Shown here piece after piece: positions 42,046-53,300 of a DNA stretch of 64,000 nucleotides. A program made the translations under genes and the position numbers. The DNA comes from Deltaproteobacteria bacterium (lineage in GTDB: Bacteria > Myxococcota_A > UBA9042 > PHBI01 > JACKFB01). The notes under the pieces are model-generated. The model ran no database searches and was not told the origin of the DNA. It worked only from the letters and a program-made list of their open reading frames with translations. The stretch covers positions 186,001-250,000 of the forward strand of contig JACKFB010000003.1 of NCBI GenBank assembly GCA_020632695.1. Reading direction: 5' to 3'. Numbering within the stretch: the stretch's first letter is position 1; every line of letters starts with the position of its first letter.

Positions 42046-44299
42046 GGTCCCCGCGCGCCGCCGCGTCCTGCGCCCGCACCACGGTGTAGGCGGCCAGGTT
42101 GACGATGTCCGACGCGTCGGAGTTGAAGGCCAGGATGTTCACCGGCCGCTTCATCCCCAGCAGGATGGGACCGAAGATGCTGGCACCGCCGAGCTGGTGC
42201 AGCATCTTGTAGGCGATGTTGGCGGAGGCCAGGTTCGGGAAGATGAAGGTGTTGGCCGCCTCGGTCAGCCGGCTCCAGGGGAAGGAGTGGTTGCGCAGCG
42301 CCATGTCGACGGCCACGTCCACCTGGATCTCCCCCTCGATCATCAGCTCCGGCTCGCGCTCGCGGATGCGCGCCGCGGCGCGGGCCATCTTCTCCGTGTC
42401 CGCGTGGCGCACGGCCCCGAAGTTGGCGAAGGAGAGCATCGCGACCCGCGGCTCGATGTCGAAGGAGCGCACGTGCGCGACCACCTCGCTGGTCATGTCG
42501 ACCAGGGCGTCCACGTCGGGGTCGATGTTCATCGTCGTGTCGGCGAAGAACAGCGTGCGGTCGCGGGTCAGCACCATGTGGAGCCCGCAGGCGCGCCGCC
42601 GCGTCCCGATGATCTGCAGCGCCGGACGCACGGCCTCGGCGTAGGGGCGGGTGGCGCCCATGACGGCGCCGTCGGCGTCGCCCTCGCGCACCATCATCAT
42701 GGCGAAGCTCGACCGGTGGCCGACGTCCTCACGCGCGCGCGCCGGCGTGGCGCCACCCCGCTGGTTGAGCTCGAGGTAGCTGCGGGCGTAGCCGTCGAAG
42801 CGCGGGTCGGTCCGCGGGTAGACGATCTCGATGTCGGCGAGGTCCACGCCCGCCTCCCTGGCGGCCTCCCGCACCTCGTCCTCGCGCCCCATCAGTACCG
42901 GGATGGCGATGCCCTCGCGCTGGAGCACCGCCGCGGCCTTGATGACCCGCGGGTCCGTGCCCTCGCTCAGCACGATGCGCTTGGGGTCGCGCCGCGCCTT
43001 CTGGATGATCTCGCGCAGCAGCCCGCGCCCCGGGTCCATCATGTGCTCGAGCCGGACCCGGTAGGCCTCCCAGTCCTCGATGGGCCGCCGCGCGACCCCC
43101 GAGCTCATCGCCGCGCGCGCCACCGCCGGCGCCACCCAGAGCAGCGCCCGCGGGTCGAAGGGCGTCGGGATGATGTACTCGGGCCCGAAGCGGAACTCGC
43201 GGTCGTTGTAGGCGCGGCTGACGCTGGGGGGGACCGGCTCCCGCGCCAGGGCGGCCAGCGCCCGCACCGCGGCGATCTTCATCTGCTGGTTGATGCTCGT
43301 GGCCTGCACGTCCAGCGCGCCGCGGAAGATGTAGGGGAAACCCAGGACGTTGTTGACCTGGTTCGGGTAGTCGCTGCGTCCGGTGGCCATGATGGCGTCG
43401 GGCCGGGCCTCGGTCGCCTCCGGCCAGGAGATCTCCGGGTCCGGGTTGGCCATCGCGAAGATGATGGGCCGCTCGCCCATCTTCGCGACCATCTCGCCGG
43501 TGACGATGCCGCCCACCGACAGGCCCAAGAAGGCGTCGGCGCCCACCAGCGCGTCGGCCAGCGTGCGCGCCTCGGTCTCACGCGCGAACTGGGCCCGGTA
43601 GGGGTCGTTCATCTCGCGGTCCGGCCGCAGGATGCCGTCGCGGTCCGCCATCAGGATGTGCTCCGGGCGGAGTCCCAGCTCGATGAGCAGCCGGGTGACC
43701 GCGATGGCGGCGGCGCCGGCGCCCGACACGACCAGCTTCACCTCCTCGATGCGCTTGCCGGAGATCTCGACCGCGTTGAGGAAGGCCGCGCCGGCGATGA
43801 TGGCGGTCCCGTGCTGGTCGTCGTGGAACACGGGGATCTTCAGGCTCTCGCGGAGCTGCTCCTCGATGTAGAACGCGTCGGGCGCCTTGATGTCCTCGAG
43901 GTTGATGCCTCCGAAGGTGGGCTCCAGCGCCCGCACGACCGCGATGACCGTCTCGGGATCGCCGCGCAGCTCCAGGTCGAACACGTCGATGTCCGCGAAG
44001 CGCTTGAAGAGGACCGCCTTGCCCTCCATCACCGGCTTGGCCGCGTCCGGGCCGATGTCGCCGAGCCCCAGCACGGCGGTGCCGTTGGTGACCACCCCCA
44101 CGAGGTTTCCGCGGTTGGTGTACTCGTAGGAGGCGTCGGCGTCCTCGGCGATGACGCGGCAGGGCGCCGCGACGCCGGGCGAGTAGGCCAGCGAGAGGTC
44201 GAGCTGCGTGGACATGGGCTTGGTGGCCCGGATCTCCAGCTTCCCCGGCTTCGGCGGGCCGCTGTGGTAGTCGAGCGCTTCTTGATCTGAACCTGTCAT
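42032..44299 (-). CDS. maeB: NADP-dependent malic enzyme with phosphotransacetylase-like domain
   Basis: MaeB decarboxylates malate to pyruvate with NADP reduction. The 755-aa protein (E. coli MaeB is 759) has the N-terminal malic enzyme part (LAYSPGVAAPCRVIAED, RGNLVGVVTNGTAVLGLGDIG, AVLFKRFADIDVFDLEL, FHDDQHGTAIIAGAA, ANPDPEISW) and a C-terminal phosphotransacetylase-like domain (IVLSEGTDPRVIKAAAVL, DGAVMGATRPYAEAV, LFFADTTMNIDP), which is regulatory by acetyl-CoA and usually not catalytic. The ATG at 44299 gives the family length; a TTG at 44323 is possible. The FecR-like gene overlaps its stop. Confidence 0.97.
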   Translation of the reverse strand: MTGSDQEALDYHSGPPKPGKLEIRATKPMSTQLDLSLAYSPGVAAPCRVIAEDADASYEYTNRGNLVGVVTNGTAVLGLGDIGPDAAKPVMEGKAVLFKRFADIDVFDLELRGDPETVIAVVRALEPTFGGINLEDIKAPDAFYIEEQLRESLKIPVFHDDQHGTAIIAGAAFLNAVEISGKRIEEVKLVVSGAGAAAIAVTRLLIELGLRPEHILMADRDGILRPDREMNDPYRAQFARETEARTLADALVGADAFLGLSVGGIVTGEMVAKMGERPIIFAMANPDPEISWPEATEARPDAIMATGRSDYPNQVNNVLGFPYIFRGALDVQATSINQQMKIAAVRALAALAREPVPPSVSRAYNDREFRFGPEYIIPTPFDPRALLWVAPAVARAAMSSGVARRPIEDWEAYRVRLEHMMDPGRGLLREIIQKARRDPKRIVLSEGTDPRVIKAAAVLQREGIAIPVLMGREDEVREAAREAGVDLADIEIVYPRTDPRFDGYARSYLELNQRGGATPARAREDVGHRSSFAMMMVREGDADGAVMGATRPYAEAVRPALQIIGTRRRACGLHMVLTRDRTLFFADTTMNIDPDVDALVDMTSEVVAHVRSFDIEPRVAMLSFANFGAVRHADTEKMARAAARIREREPELMIEGEIQVDVAVDMALRNHSFPWSRLTEAANTFIFPNLASANIAYKMLHQLGGASIFGPILLGMKRPVNILAFNSDASDIVNLAAYTVVRAQDAAARGDRDGA

Positions 44300-44345
44300 C
44301 CGGACCCCGGGTGGCGCTTCCAATGCCCGCCCTTGCTGGGCACGC

Positions 44346-44374
44346 TAGCCACCTGCATGGGCGAACTCTATACT
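44346..44374 (+). promoter_or_regulatory. Putative promoter of the AsmA-TamB-BamA-like operon
   Basis: TAGCCA (44346-44351) and TATACT (44369-44374) are 17 bp apart, with four and five matches to consensus. Transcription would begin within a few bases of the ATG at 44382, giving an almost leaderless transcript. Confidence 0.4.
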
Positions 44375-44381
44375 CCCGGCG

Positions 44382-45992
44382 ATGCCACTGTCACCAAGAC
44401 CCCGTGAATCCCGCCCGCGCCTCGGCGCCGCCCTGGGCCTGTCGGTGGCTTCGCTGCTCCTGCTCTCGCTCACCGCGTGGCCGGTGGTCTACTTCTGGCT
44501 GATGACGCCGGCCGGGCAGGCCGCCGTGCATGATTCGCTGGTGCGAGACCTGCGCCCGGGGTCGCTCGATTTTCGCGCCTCGCAGTGGGGACCGGATCCG
44601 CAGGAACTTTGGTTGTGCGATGCAATGATCCGCACCCGCGCCGGCCAGCCGGCCATCGGCGCGGCGGCCATCGGCGGCGCCCTGTCGCTGGGCGAGCTCA
44701 GCGAGGGCAAGGTGCACTTCGTCCGGACGCGCGCCACCGACTTCGAGGTGCGCCTGGGCTGGGACGCCGAGGGCCGGTTCAGCCTGGCCCACGCCTTCCG
44801 CGAGCCGGGCCCGGAGCCCACCGGCCCCAAGCCGACGCCGCCGCTCATCCGCTTCGACGGCATCGAGCTGGAGCGCGGATTGGTGACGCTGGACTGGCCG
44901 CGCTTCGGGCTGCGCTTCGAGCGGGTGGGCGCCGTGGGCAAGGTGCACCTGGGCGGGGAGCGCGGCCTGTACATCGAGGCGCGCCTGCGCGGCGAGGACA
45001 CGCGCGCCACCCTGGTCGAGCCCGAGCGGCGGTTGGCCTTCGACGGCATCCGCATCGACGAGTTCGTCTGGGACGGCCCGGGCTTCTCGGTGCGGCGCCT
45101 CGGCCTGAGCTCCGAGGCCGGGGCCGAGGTCGCGCTTGGCGGCGAGCTGTCCTTCGGCGAGGGCGGCGGGGCCATGCACGTCGCCGGCTCGGTGAGGGTG
45201 GGCGCGGCCGAGGTCGGCGAGGTGCTGGCGCAGTACACGCCGCGCGGCTTCGGGCTGGACGGGCTGGTCCTGGACAGCCGGGACGGCCAGGCGACCCTCG
45301 CCGTGGAGCGCGCGCAGGTCGACGAGCTGCTGGCCGGGCCGGTGCGGGTCACCGGGCTGGTGCTGCCGCTGCGCGCCGAGGCGACCGGCGTCGGGACCCT
45401 CGGCCAGCAGGGCAGCGTCGAGACGCACGACGCCCAGGCGCGCCGCGTGGAGGGGCCGGACGAGCTGGCGCTGGACGAGGTGCGGCTGGGGTCGCTGACG
45501 GCGCGCGGCGGCAGCACGGGCGGCGAGGCGGCGGTGGCGGGGCTCGAGGCCTCGGCGCTGCAGCTCCCCGCTGGCACCGCGCGCAAGCTCCGGGCTGAGG
45601 GGACGGTCAAGGCGGGGCTGGCCGGCGGGACGCTGAGCGGGAAGGTGGCGACGGCGTCGGGCCGGGTCGACGCCGAGGGGAAGCTCGGCGTGAACCTGCT
45701 GAGGCGGGACCTGAGCGTCGACCTCACGCTGACGCTGGGGGGCCTCGAGGACGCGCTGGCCCGCACGCTGCTCGACGCCCTGCCGGCGGAGGTGAGCGCG
45801 AAGCTGGTCCCGCCGCTGGACGGTGAGGCCACGGTCTCCGGTCGCGTCGGCCGCACCAAGGACCAGAGCGGCAGGTCGCGCTGGGGCCTCGAGATGACGC
45901 TGGAGTCGGGCGAGATCCGCGGCCGTCAGCGCGCTGAGCTGCGGGACGGCACCTGGGTGCTGGCCGACGCCCTGGCGGTCCCGGCCCCGTGA
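44382..45992 (+). CDS. AsmA/TamB-like exported protein, first gene of envelope operon
   Basis: The 536-aa protein has one N-terminal membrane anchor (LGLSVASLLLLSLTAWPVVYFWL) and a long beta-rich periplasmic part. The first 120 residues after the anchor mirror the start of the next protein: LDFRASQWGPDPQELWLCDAM here and ITFASVQWGPAPGALRVADV in TamB, with a matching later stretch (WDAEGRFSLAHAF against SEDGEVGIERAF). It is therefore a shortened TamB/AsmA relative, probably from duplication of the TamB N-terminus. AsmA-like proteins move phospholipids between membranes; that role is inferred here. The stop overlaps the GTG of tamB (GTGA). Confidence 0.8.
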   Translation: MPLSPRPRESRPRLGAALGLSVASLLLLSLTAWPVVYFWLMTPAGQAAVHDSLVRDLRPGSLDFRASQWGPDPQELWLCDAMIRTRAGQPAIGAAAIGGALSLGELSEGKVHFVRTRATDFEVRLGWDAEGRFSLAHAFREPGPEPTGPKPTPPLIRFDGIELERGLVTLDWPRFGLRFERVGAVGKVHLGGERGLYIEARLRGEDTRATLVEPERRLAFDGIRIDEFVWDGPGFSVRRLGLSSEAGAEVALGGELSFGEGGGAMHVAGSVRVGAAEVGEVLAQYTPRGFGLDGLVLDSRDGQATLAVERAQVDELLAGPVRVTGLVLPLRAEATGVGTLGQQGSVETHDAQARRVEGPDELALDEVRLGSLTARGGSTGGEAAVAGLEASALQLPAGTARKLRAEGTVKAGLAGGTLSGKVATASGRVDAEGKLGVNLLRRDLSVDLTLTLGGLEDALARTLLDALPAEVSAKLVPPLDGEATVSGRVGRTKDQSGRSRWGLEMTLESGEIRGRQRAELRDGTWVLADALAVPAP

Positions 45993-48900
45993 CACGCGGT
46001 GTCCTCGGCTTCGTGGCGCGCGGACTGCGGCTCGGACTCAAGCTCGTCTTCGCGCTGCTGGTCGCCACCTATCTCTTCATCGTCCGCACCTTCCTCTTCG
46101 CGCTGACCGCGGTCGTCGGGCTCTACTTCGCCATCGGAACGCCCCCGGTGCGGCACCTCATCGAGGGGGTCGTCGCCGACGCGCTGCCGGGCAACATCAC
46201 CTTCGCCTCGGTGCAGTGGGGGCCGGCGCCAGGGGCCCTGCGCGTGGCCGACGTCTCGATCCGAGGCATCCACGGCGAGTCGATCATCACGGCCGAGGCC
46301 GTCGACGCCGAGATCGACCTGCCCGCCGAGTTCGCCGGGCTGGTCGCCCTCTTCGTCGACCCCCACGCGCCCATCCCGATCCGGCTGCGCGCCGCGCGCA
46401 TCACCGGGGCCGACGTCGTCATCCGTCTCAGCGAGGACGGCGAGGTCGGCATCGAGCGCGCCTTCGTGCCGCCGCCCGACCCCGACGACGACTCGGAAGG
46501 GCGCGGGGTCACGCTCCAGATCGACTACGCGCTCGTCCAGCGCACCAGCGCGCGCGTCGAGACCCCCGAGGTCTCGGTGCAGGTCGAGGGCTTCCACGCC
46601 TCCACCGACTTCTCCCTGCGGGACGGCCACCTTCACTTCATGGTCCCCCACGGCACCGCCGCCCGCGGCTCCTTCTACCTGAAGCCCGGCTACCGGCCGG
46701 TGGACCTGCCCACCCGCTTCGCGCTGCCCTTCGAGAACTTCGACGTGCGCCACTTCCGCTGGGAGGGCGACGCCTTCGAGTTCCTGCGGGCCACCGCCGA
46801 CGTCGAGGGCGGGCGGCTGGTGGCCGGCGGCACCTTGGACCTGGAGCCCGAGGAGCCGCGGTGGACCCTGCAGAGCCGCGTGACGCTTCCGGCGACCGCG
46901 CCGTTCCTGGCGGACATGCTCGGCGGCCTGGTCGCCGGGGAGTTCGACGTGAGCGCGCGCGGCTCGGGCACCTTCGAGCAGGCGACGGTGGAGGGGCGGC
47001 TGCGCTCGAAGCGGCTGGAGGTGGCCGGGTTTCCCCTGACCGACGTGGCGCTCGAGCTGGGCATCGAGCCGCGCATCACGCCCGACGGGCGCCTCACCCA
47101 CCGCTTCCTCGTCCCGGAGGTCGAGGCGAACGCCCTGGGCGGGCACGTCGCGGCGGGCCCGCTGAGCTTCACGCCCCGCTGGGCGAGCCTCGACGACGAG
47201 CAGGTCCTGCGCCCGACCTCGGCCGCCCTCGACGCCACGCTGCGCCTGGAGTCGGTCTCGCCGGCCGCCGTCCTGGCGTCGGACCTGGTGGGGCTGGACC
47301 TCGCCGCGCTGCCCTTCCTCGGTGGCTCGCTCGACGGGACCGTCTCCCTCGCCACCGCGGCCGATGAGCAGACCGGCGCGCTGAGCCTCGAGGTGCAGAG
47401 CCAGGACCTCACGCTGACCTGGGCCGGGCTGCAGAGCCTGCCGCTGGCCCGGCGGCTGGCGGTCCAGGGGGGCGTGCGCTACCGCTCCGCGCCGCCCGGC
47501 GCCGAGCCGCCGACCGGAGACCGCTTCGAGGCGGTCTCCGAGCTGCGCCTCGACGAGGTGGTGCTGGAGAGCGCCGACGATCGCGTGGAGGTGGACGGCA
47601 CCCTGGACTTCGCCCACGACCTCCTGGAGGGGCGCGCCGATGTACGCATCGCCGACCTGGGCGCCTTCCTGGCGCCCTTCGGCGTCGAGGGCATGGGGGG
47701 CTCGGTCACCCTGCGTCAGGCGCGGCTCGGCGGCCGGCTCAGCGACCCGGCGGTCTCCGGCACGGTGCGCGTCGTCGGCGCTCGGGTCGCCCACCAGCTC
47801 ATCGGCGACGTGGAGGCGAACGTGGAGCTGGCCTCGGGCCTGCTCTCCCTCGTCGAGCTGCGGGCCACGACTCCGCTCGGCCGCCTGGTGGCCTCGGGCT
47901 CGCTGCGGCTGTGGCGCGACAGCGTCGCCGACCTGGACCCGCGCATGCCCTTTCGCATCGAGAAGGCCCAGGCCTCTGGACTGGCCCTCGAGCGCATCCT
48001 CCCCAGCCTCGGCGTCTCCACCGTGCTGACCCTGGACCTGCGCCGCGTCGAGGGCGAGCTGGCGGACCCCCTGGCGACCCTGACCGGCTCGGGCCACGTC
48101 GAGACCACCGAGCTCAGCGTGGGCGGCGAGCACATCCGCCGCGTCAGCGCCGACCTGCGCGCCGATCCCCGCCGCCTCGCGGTGGACGCCATCGCCATCA
48201 CCCTGCAGAGCGGCGACGTGGTCCGCGGCGACCTGCTCTACGACAAGAGGGGGCGCCGCTCGACGCTCCACGTGCGCACGCGCGACCTGGGCTTCGACGC
48301 CTTCCGCTACTTCGAGACCCACGAGATCCCCTTCCACGGCACGGTCACCGCCGACCTCACCGTGGACGGGCGGCCCGACGACTACGCGGTCATCGGCACC
48401 GTCGCGGTCGAGGACTTCGGCTTCGACCCCGTCGCCCTCGGCGCGGCCCGCTTCACGCTGACCACCGCCCCCGGCGGGCGCATCGACATCGTCGCCGACA
48501 AGAACTTCCCGGGGATCGAGCTCATCGACGGCAGCTTCGTGCAGCTCGTCGGCGGCGTGCCCACCCAGGTGGCCATCCGCACCCAGACCGGCGCCATGGA
48601 CGTCTACGAGACGCTGCCCTTCTTGCGCATCCCGGACACGACCCTGCGCGTGGTCAGCGACGGCCTCCCCCAGGGTATCGCCCCGGTCATCATCGGTCTG
48701 GACCTGGACCTGGCGGCCGACCCGATGCGGTGGGAGCTGCGCGTGGACGCCGTGGAGCGCACGTTGCAGCTGGGCCTCTACGACGGCGAGATCGTCTACA
48801 CCAACCTGTCGCCGGTCTACGTCGTGCTACATGACGAGGTGCTGGACATCAACCCGCTCACCATGGGGCGCAGCAACGACGACGCACTGACGGTGTGCGG

Positions 48901-50380
48901 CCGCCTGGGGCTGGACCAGTCCATCGACCTGCGGGTCGGCGGCAGCCTCGATCTGGAGGTGCTGCGGCCGCTGCGCGAGCTGCTCAGCGTGCACGAGGGC
49001 ACGCTGGTGGTGGGCAACGATCCGTACACGGTGGACACCCTCGGCGACCGGCGCTGCCTGCCGCTGGACGACGACTCGGTGCTGCACCTCGGCGGGACGC
49101 TGAGCGCGCCGGTCGCCTCGGGGCGCCTCGAGCCGCACGGGGTGCGCATCGTGCCGCGCTCGCTGGGCTACAGCATCCGCCTGGTCGACGGGCGCAGCGT
49201 GCTGCTGCGGCCGGGCAAGGAGGCCGGCGTGCTGCGCGTCGTGTTCCCGAAGGACCCGGCCCGTCGGGTCTCGGGCGACATCGACGACGGCACCTTCAGC
49301 CTCTCCGGGGAGCTGACCCTGCGCGACTTCGCGCCCGACACCGCGGCGCTGCACCTGATCGGCACGGACATCTTCTTCAGCAGCGCCGGCGAGTTCCGAC
49401 TCACCTTCAGCCCGGAGGTGGACCTCACCGCCCAGGACCTCTCCAACGACGAGCGGCGCCAGATGAGGCTGAGCGGCCAGGTGCTGGTCACCGAGGGGAC
49501 CTACTACAAGAGCTTCGACACGCTGACCCAGTCGATCACCGGCGGCTCACGTACCGGCGCGCAGATCCCGCTGACCGAGCAGGTGCCGTGGCTGTCGTCG
49601 CTGACCCTCGCCCTGGAGGTCAGCGCCTCGGACTTCGCCGTGCGCTCGAAGCTGCCTTTCGGCGAGACCGACCTGGAGACGCGCGTCGATCTCTCGGTGC
49701 AGGGCACCCTGGACGCGCTGGAGCTCTACGAGCGCATCGAGCTGCTCCCCGGCGGTCGCGTCAGCTATGACCTCATCAATCGGGAGTTCGAGGTGGTCCA
49801 GGGCACCCTCGACTTCCTGGGCAACCCCAACGAGCCCGAGCTCGACATCGAGGCGCAGACCGAGGTGACCTACCTGGCGCTCTCCGACGCCGCGCTCTCG
49901 GACACCAACGAGGAGCGGCAGGTGACCGTGTCGATCCGCATCACCGGCACGCCGAGCCACCTCAACCTCGAGCTGTGGTCCAACGACGCGCCGACCTTCG
50001 ACCAGGCGGACCTGCAGTCGCTCATCCTCACCGGGCGCCCCAAGGACGAGGCGGCCTCGAGCCAGGGCGGGCTCTCGCTCCGGTACGACTTCGGCGACGC
50101 ACTGGCGCGCGTGCTGCAGTCGCCGATCATCGATACCTTCAGCGTCGAGGTCGGCGCCGACGCCAGCGTCACCGCCGAGGTCGCCAGCGCGCTGGGCCAC
50201 GCCGCCCGGCTGCGCACCCGGGTCGCCCAGGAGGCTGAGGAGACGCGGGTCACCGCCGGATTCCGCTTCCAGATCACCGACTCTCTCTCGATCGAGGGCA
50301 ACCTGCAGCGCGTCCAGAACTCCACCAACCCCTCGCAGACCTACGAAGCTCGCTTCAAGTACCGGATCCCCCTCGATTGA
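45989..50380 (+). CDS. tamB: Translocation and assembly module protein TamB
   Basis: TamB is an inner-membrane-anchored, envelope-spanning beta-groove protein that helps insert outer-membrane proteins and carries phospholipid to the outer membrane. The 1463-aa product has an N-terminal anchor (about 14-48), a very long repetitive beta region, and the C-terminal DUF490 (TamB) domain (LNLELWSNDAPTFDQADLQS, LILTGRPKDEA, RYDFGDALARVL, YEARFKYRIPLD). The GTG start overlaps the preceding stop by 4 nt and the stop overlaps the next start (TTGA). This is the core of the operon. Confidence 0.93.
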   Translation: MTRGVLGFVARGLRLGLKLVFALLVATYLFIVRTFLFALTAVVGLYFAIGTPPVRHLIEGVVADALPGNITFASVQWGPAPGALRVADVSIRGIHGESIITAEAVDAEIDLPAEFAGLVALFVDPHAPIPIRLRAARITGADVVIRLSEDGEVGIERAFVPPPDPDDDSEGRGVTLQIDYALVQRTSARVETPEVSVQVEGFHASTDFSLRDGHLHFMVPHGTAARGSFYLKPGYRPVDLPTRFALPFENFDVRHFRWEGDAFEFLRATADVEGGRLVAGGTLDLEPEEPRWTLQSRVTLPATAPFLADMLGGLVAGEFDVSARGSGTFEQATVEGRLRSKRLEVAGFPLTDVALELGIEPRITPDGRLTHRFLVPEVEANALGGHVAAGPLSFTPRWASLDDEQVLRPTSAALDATLRLESVSPAAVLASDLVGLDLAALPFLGGSLDGTVSLATAADEQTGALSLEVQSQDLTLTWAGLQSLPLARRLAVQGGVRYRSAPPGAEPPTGDRFEAVSELRLDEVVLESADDRVEVDGTLDFAHDLLEGRADVRIADLGAFLAPFGVEGMGGSVTLRQARLGGRLSDPAVSGTVRVVGARVAHQLIGDVEANVELASGLLSLVELRATTPLGRLVASGSLRLWRDSVADLDPRMPFRIEKAQASGLALERILPSLGVSTVLTLDLRRVEGELADPLATLTGSGHVETTELSVGGEHIRRVSADLRADPRRLAVDAIAITLQSGDVVRGDLLYDKRGRRSTLHVRTRDLGFDAFRYFETHEIPFHGTVTADLTVDGRPDDYAVIGTVAVEDFGFDPVALGAARFTLTTAPGGRIDIVADKNFPGIELIDGSFVQLVGGVPTQVAIRTQTGAMDVYETLPFLRIPDTTLRVVSDGLPQGIAPVIIGLDLDLAADPMRWELRVDAVERTLQLGLYDGEIVYTNLSPVYVVLHDEVLDINPLTMGRSNDDALTVCGRLGLDQSIDLRVGGSLDLEVLRPLRELLSVHEGTLVVGNDPYTVDTLGDRRCLPLDDDSVLHLGGTLSAPVASGRLEPHGVRIVPRSLGYSIRLVDGRSVLLRPGKEAGVLRVVFPKDPARRVSGDIDDGTFSLSGELTLRDFAPDTAALHLIGTDIFFSSAGEFRLTFSPEVDLTAQDLSNDERRQMRLSGQVLVTEGTYYKSFDTLTQSITGGSRTGAQIPLTEQVPWLSSLTLALEVSASDFAVRSKLPFGETDLETRVDLSVQGTLDALELYERIELLPGGRVSYDLINREFEVVQGTLDFLGNPNEPELDIEAQTEVTYLALSDAALSDTNEERQVTVSIRITGTPSHLNLELWSNDAPTFDQADLQSLILTGRPKDEAASSQGGLSLRYDFGDALARVLQSPIIDTFSVEVGADASVTAEVASALGHAARLRTRVAQEAEETRVTAGFRFQITDSLSIEGNLQRVQNSTNPSQTYEARFKYRIPLD

Positions 50381-53300
50381 GCCGATCCCTCCTCACCGCT
50401 CGCGCGCTCGGCCTCGCGCTGCTCGCCACGCTGGCCTCGTCTGTCGCCGCGCAGACGCCGCCCGGCCTCGAGCCGTTGCCCGCCGAACCCACGGACCCCT
50501 ACGCGCCCGCTCCCGAGCCGCCGCCCGTGGCCCAGGCCACCGACGACGACTGCCTGTTCAAGCCCATCACTCGCGTGGCCTTCGCCCCCTGCGAGGCCGG
50601 CGTGTGCAAGGAGGCCGGCGATCGCGAGCGCCTGCTCGACCTCGCCGGGCTCCAGGCGGGTCGGGTGATGGGGCCCGACGGGCGCGACCGGGCGATGGCG
50701 CGGCTGGCCCAGACCGGGTTCTTCAACGAGGTGGTCTTCCGCTGCGAGCCCGACCCGGCCGCCGAGGGCGTGAGCCTGACGGTGGTGGTGCGACTCAACC
50801 GCTTCGTGCGCAAGGTGCATATCCACGGCAACAAGGCGTTCCGGCTCGAGGAGATCAAGAAGCGCGTGTTCCTGCGGCCGGGCTCGATCCTCGAGGTGGT
50901 GCCGGGTCAGGAGGACCAGAGCGAGGCCATCGCGCGGCAGATCGACTCGCTCACCCGGCTGTACCGCCGCGAGGGGCTGGAGCAGGTGCGCTTCGACGTC
51001 ACCGTGACGGCGGTCGACCCCATCACGCTGGATGTGGACATCGCCATCGACGAGGGGGCGCGCTCGCGGGTGCGCGAGCTGGTCGTGGAGCACCAGCAGC
51101 TCCTCACGCCCGCGCCGGGCGAGCCCGGCTGCCCGCAGGTGTCGCGCGCTCGCATCCGCAAGCTGGTGGCGCTGCGCGTCGGCGGCGTGGTCACCAGCCG
51201 CAACCTGCGCAACATCCGGCGCACCCTGGAGACCTTCTTCCAGTCCATCGGCTACATGCGGCCGCAGGTGGAGGTGCGCGCCGAGGGGGACCCGCTGACG
51301 CTGACGGTGCTGGTGCGCACCGAACGGTGCTGGCTCATCCGCGTCTGGCGCCGCCCGACGGCGGCGGTGGCGGGCGACGAGGCGCTGCCGGCCTTTCGCC
51401 TGGGCGACCCCTACGGACTCGAGGAGACCAGCAGCTTCGAGGGGGCACCCTATGAGCGCGCCAGCTTCAGTGAATGGCGCCAGACGCTGCCCTTCGGGGA
51501 GTCGGGCGTCTTCGACCGCGACGAGGCCGTCCGGGGCGCGGAGAATCTGCGCTATGCGCTGCAGCAGCAGGGCTACCTCTTCGCCGACGTGTCGATGACC
51601 CATGTCGAGGTGCCGCGCGCGGACGTCGCGGGCGCCGCCGTCTCGCCGGTGGCGGGCACCATCGACTATCGGCTGACCCTGGAGGGGGAGCGGCGCATCC
51701 AGGGCATCCTCTTCCCCGGGAGGCGGTCCTTCTCCGAGGACGAGCTGCTCGAGGTCATCAGCACCAACGTCTACGACACGCTCGGCGACGGCGGCTTCGT
51801 CGGCGTGGACGCGGTGTTCGCCGACCTGAAGAGCCTGGCGCAGTTCTACCGCGAGCGGGGCTTCTACGCGTTCCGCTTCCTCTCCTCGGGCGAGGAGCGA
51901 CCGCGGGTGCCGCGGCGGCGGAAGATCGAGTCGAAGGGGTGGCTCATCTGGGAGTACAGCCTCGATGACCGCGTCTTCCGGGTGCGCAAGCGCAAGAGCG
52001 AGACGGTGGTCTACCTGGAGATCCCCTTCGAGGAGGGCCCGCGCACGCGCCTGTCGGAGGAGCCGACCATCATCGGCAACAAGGCGCTGCCGACTGCGGA
52101 GCTCGAGAAGCTGCTGAGCCTCCACAAGGGCGACGCCTTCGGCACCTACCAGCTCGAGAACGGGCTCAAACGCATCCGCCGCTGGTATGAGCAGCGGGGC
52201 TATCACCAGGCCGAGCTGACGACCACCTGCGACTCCGAGGAGGCGCCGCCCGTCGGAGGCGACTGCGCCCAGGTGCACTCGCGGACGGCCGAGCTCATCC
52301 TGGTGGTCGAGGAGCGGCGGCGGAGCGTGGTCGGGCAGATCTTCTGGCGCGGGAACTTCAAGACGCGGCCGAGCGTGCTGGTGCGCGACCTCCCCAAGCC
52401 GGGTGAGCCCTACAGCCAGGCCCGGATCGTCGAGGCCTCCAAGCGGCTGCGCAACCTCGGCGTCTTCACGTCGGTGAAGATCGAGCGCATCGGCGCGCAG
52501 GAGACCCCGGCGCCCGAGCAGATCTCGCTGGTGGTGGCCGTCGAGGAGGCCGAGAGCCGCTTCGTGGACCTGGCCGCCGGCTTCCGCACCATCGACCGCG
52601 AGGCCGACCGCAACAGCCGCGCGCCGCCGATCATCGGCTCGCTGGTGGCGCAGGGGACGGCCGGCGGAGACCGGAGCACCTCGGGGCTGGCGCGGGTGTT
52701 CGCCCTGGCGCTCCCCGACATCCTGCTCAACTTCGAGGCCGAGTACATCGACCGGCACTTCCTGGGGCTGGGCTACCGCCTGCGGGTCCCGCTGCAGTAT
52801 GGCTTCTCCACCAAGGTGCCGGTGCGGCTGCTCTCGATCGTGCCGACGCTGGAGATCCCGCGCTTCCTCGACTCGGACATCACGCTCACCTTCGAGCTGC
52901 TGGCCGAGCTCAACCGCGTCGACGAGCAGCTCGACCGCGAGGAGCTGGGGGTCGCCACCAGCCTCACCTGGCCGCTCACGCAGCGCATGAGCCTCAGCGT
53001 GGGCGTGAAGGCCTCGATGATCTGCTTCGCCAACCCCGGCGGGGAGGCCTGCCTGCGCGGGGGCGACGCGCCGCCCTTCCAGCCCCAGGTCCGCCCGTCG
53101 GTGCGCTGGCGCTGGGACAACCAGGACAACCCGCTGCACCCCACCCGCGGCTTCGCCATGGCCGCCGAGCTGCGCTACATCCTGGAGATCGACCGCCAGG
53201 GCGTCGCCGAGTCGCGCACGGCGCGGGTGAACAACTTCGTGAAGTGGCAGGCCCAGTTCGAGGGCGCGCTGTCGCCGCGCTTCGGCCCGATCATCGCGTA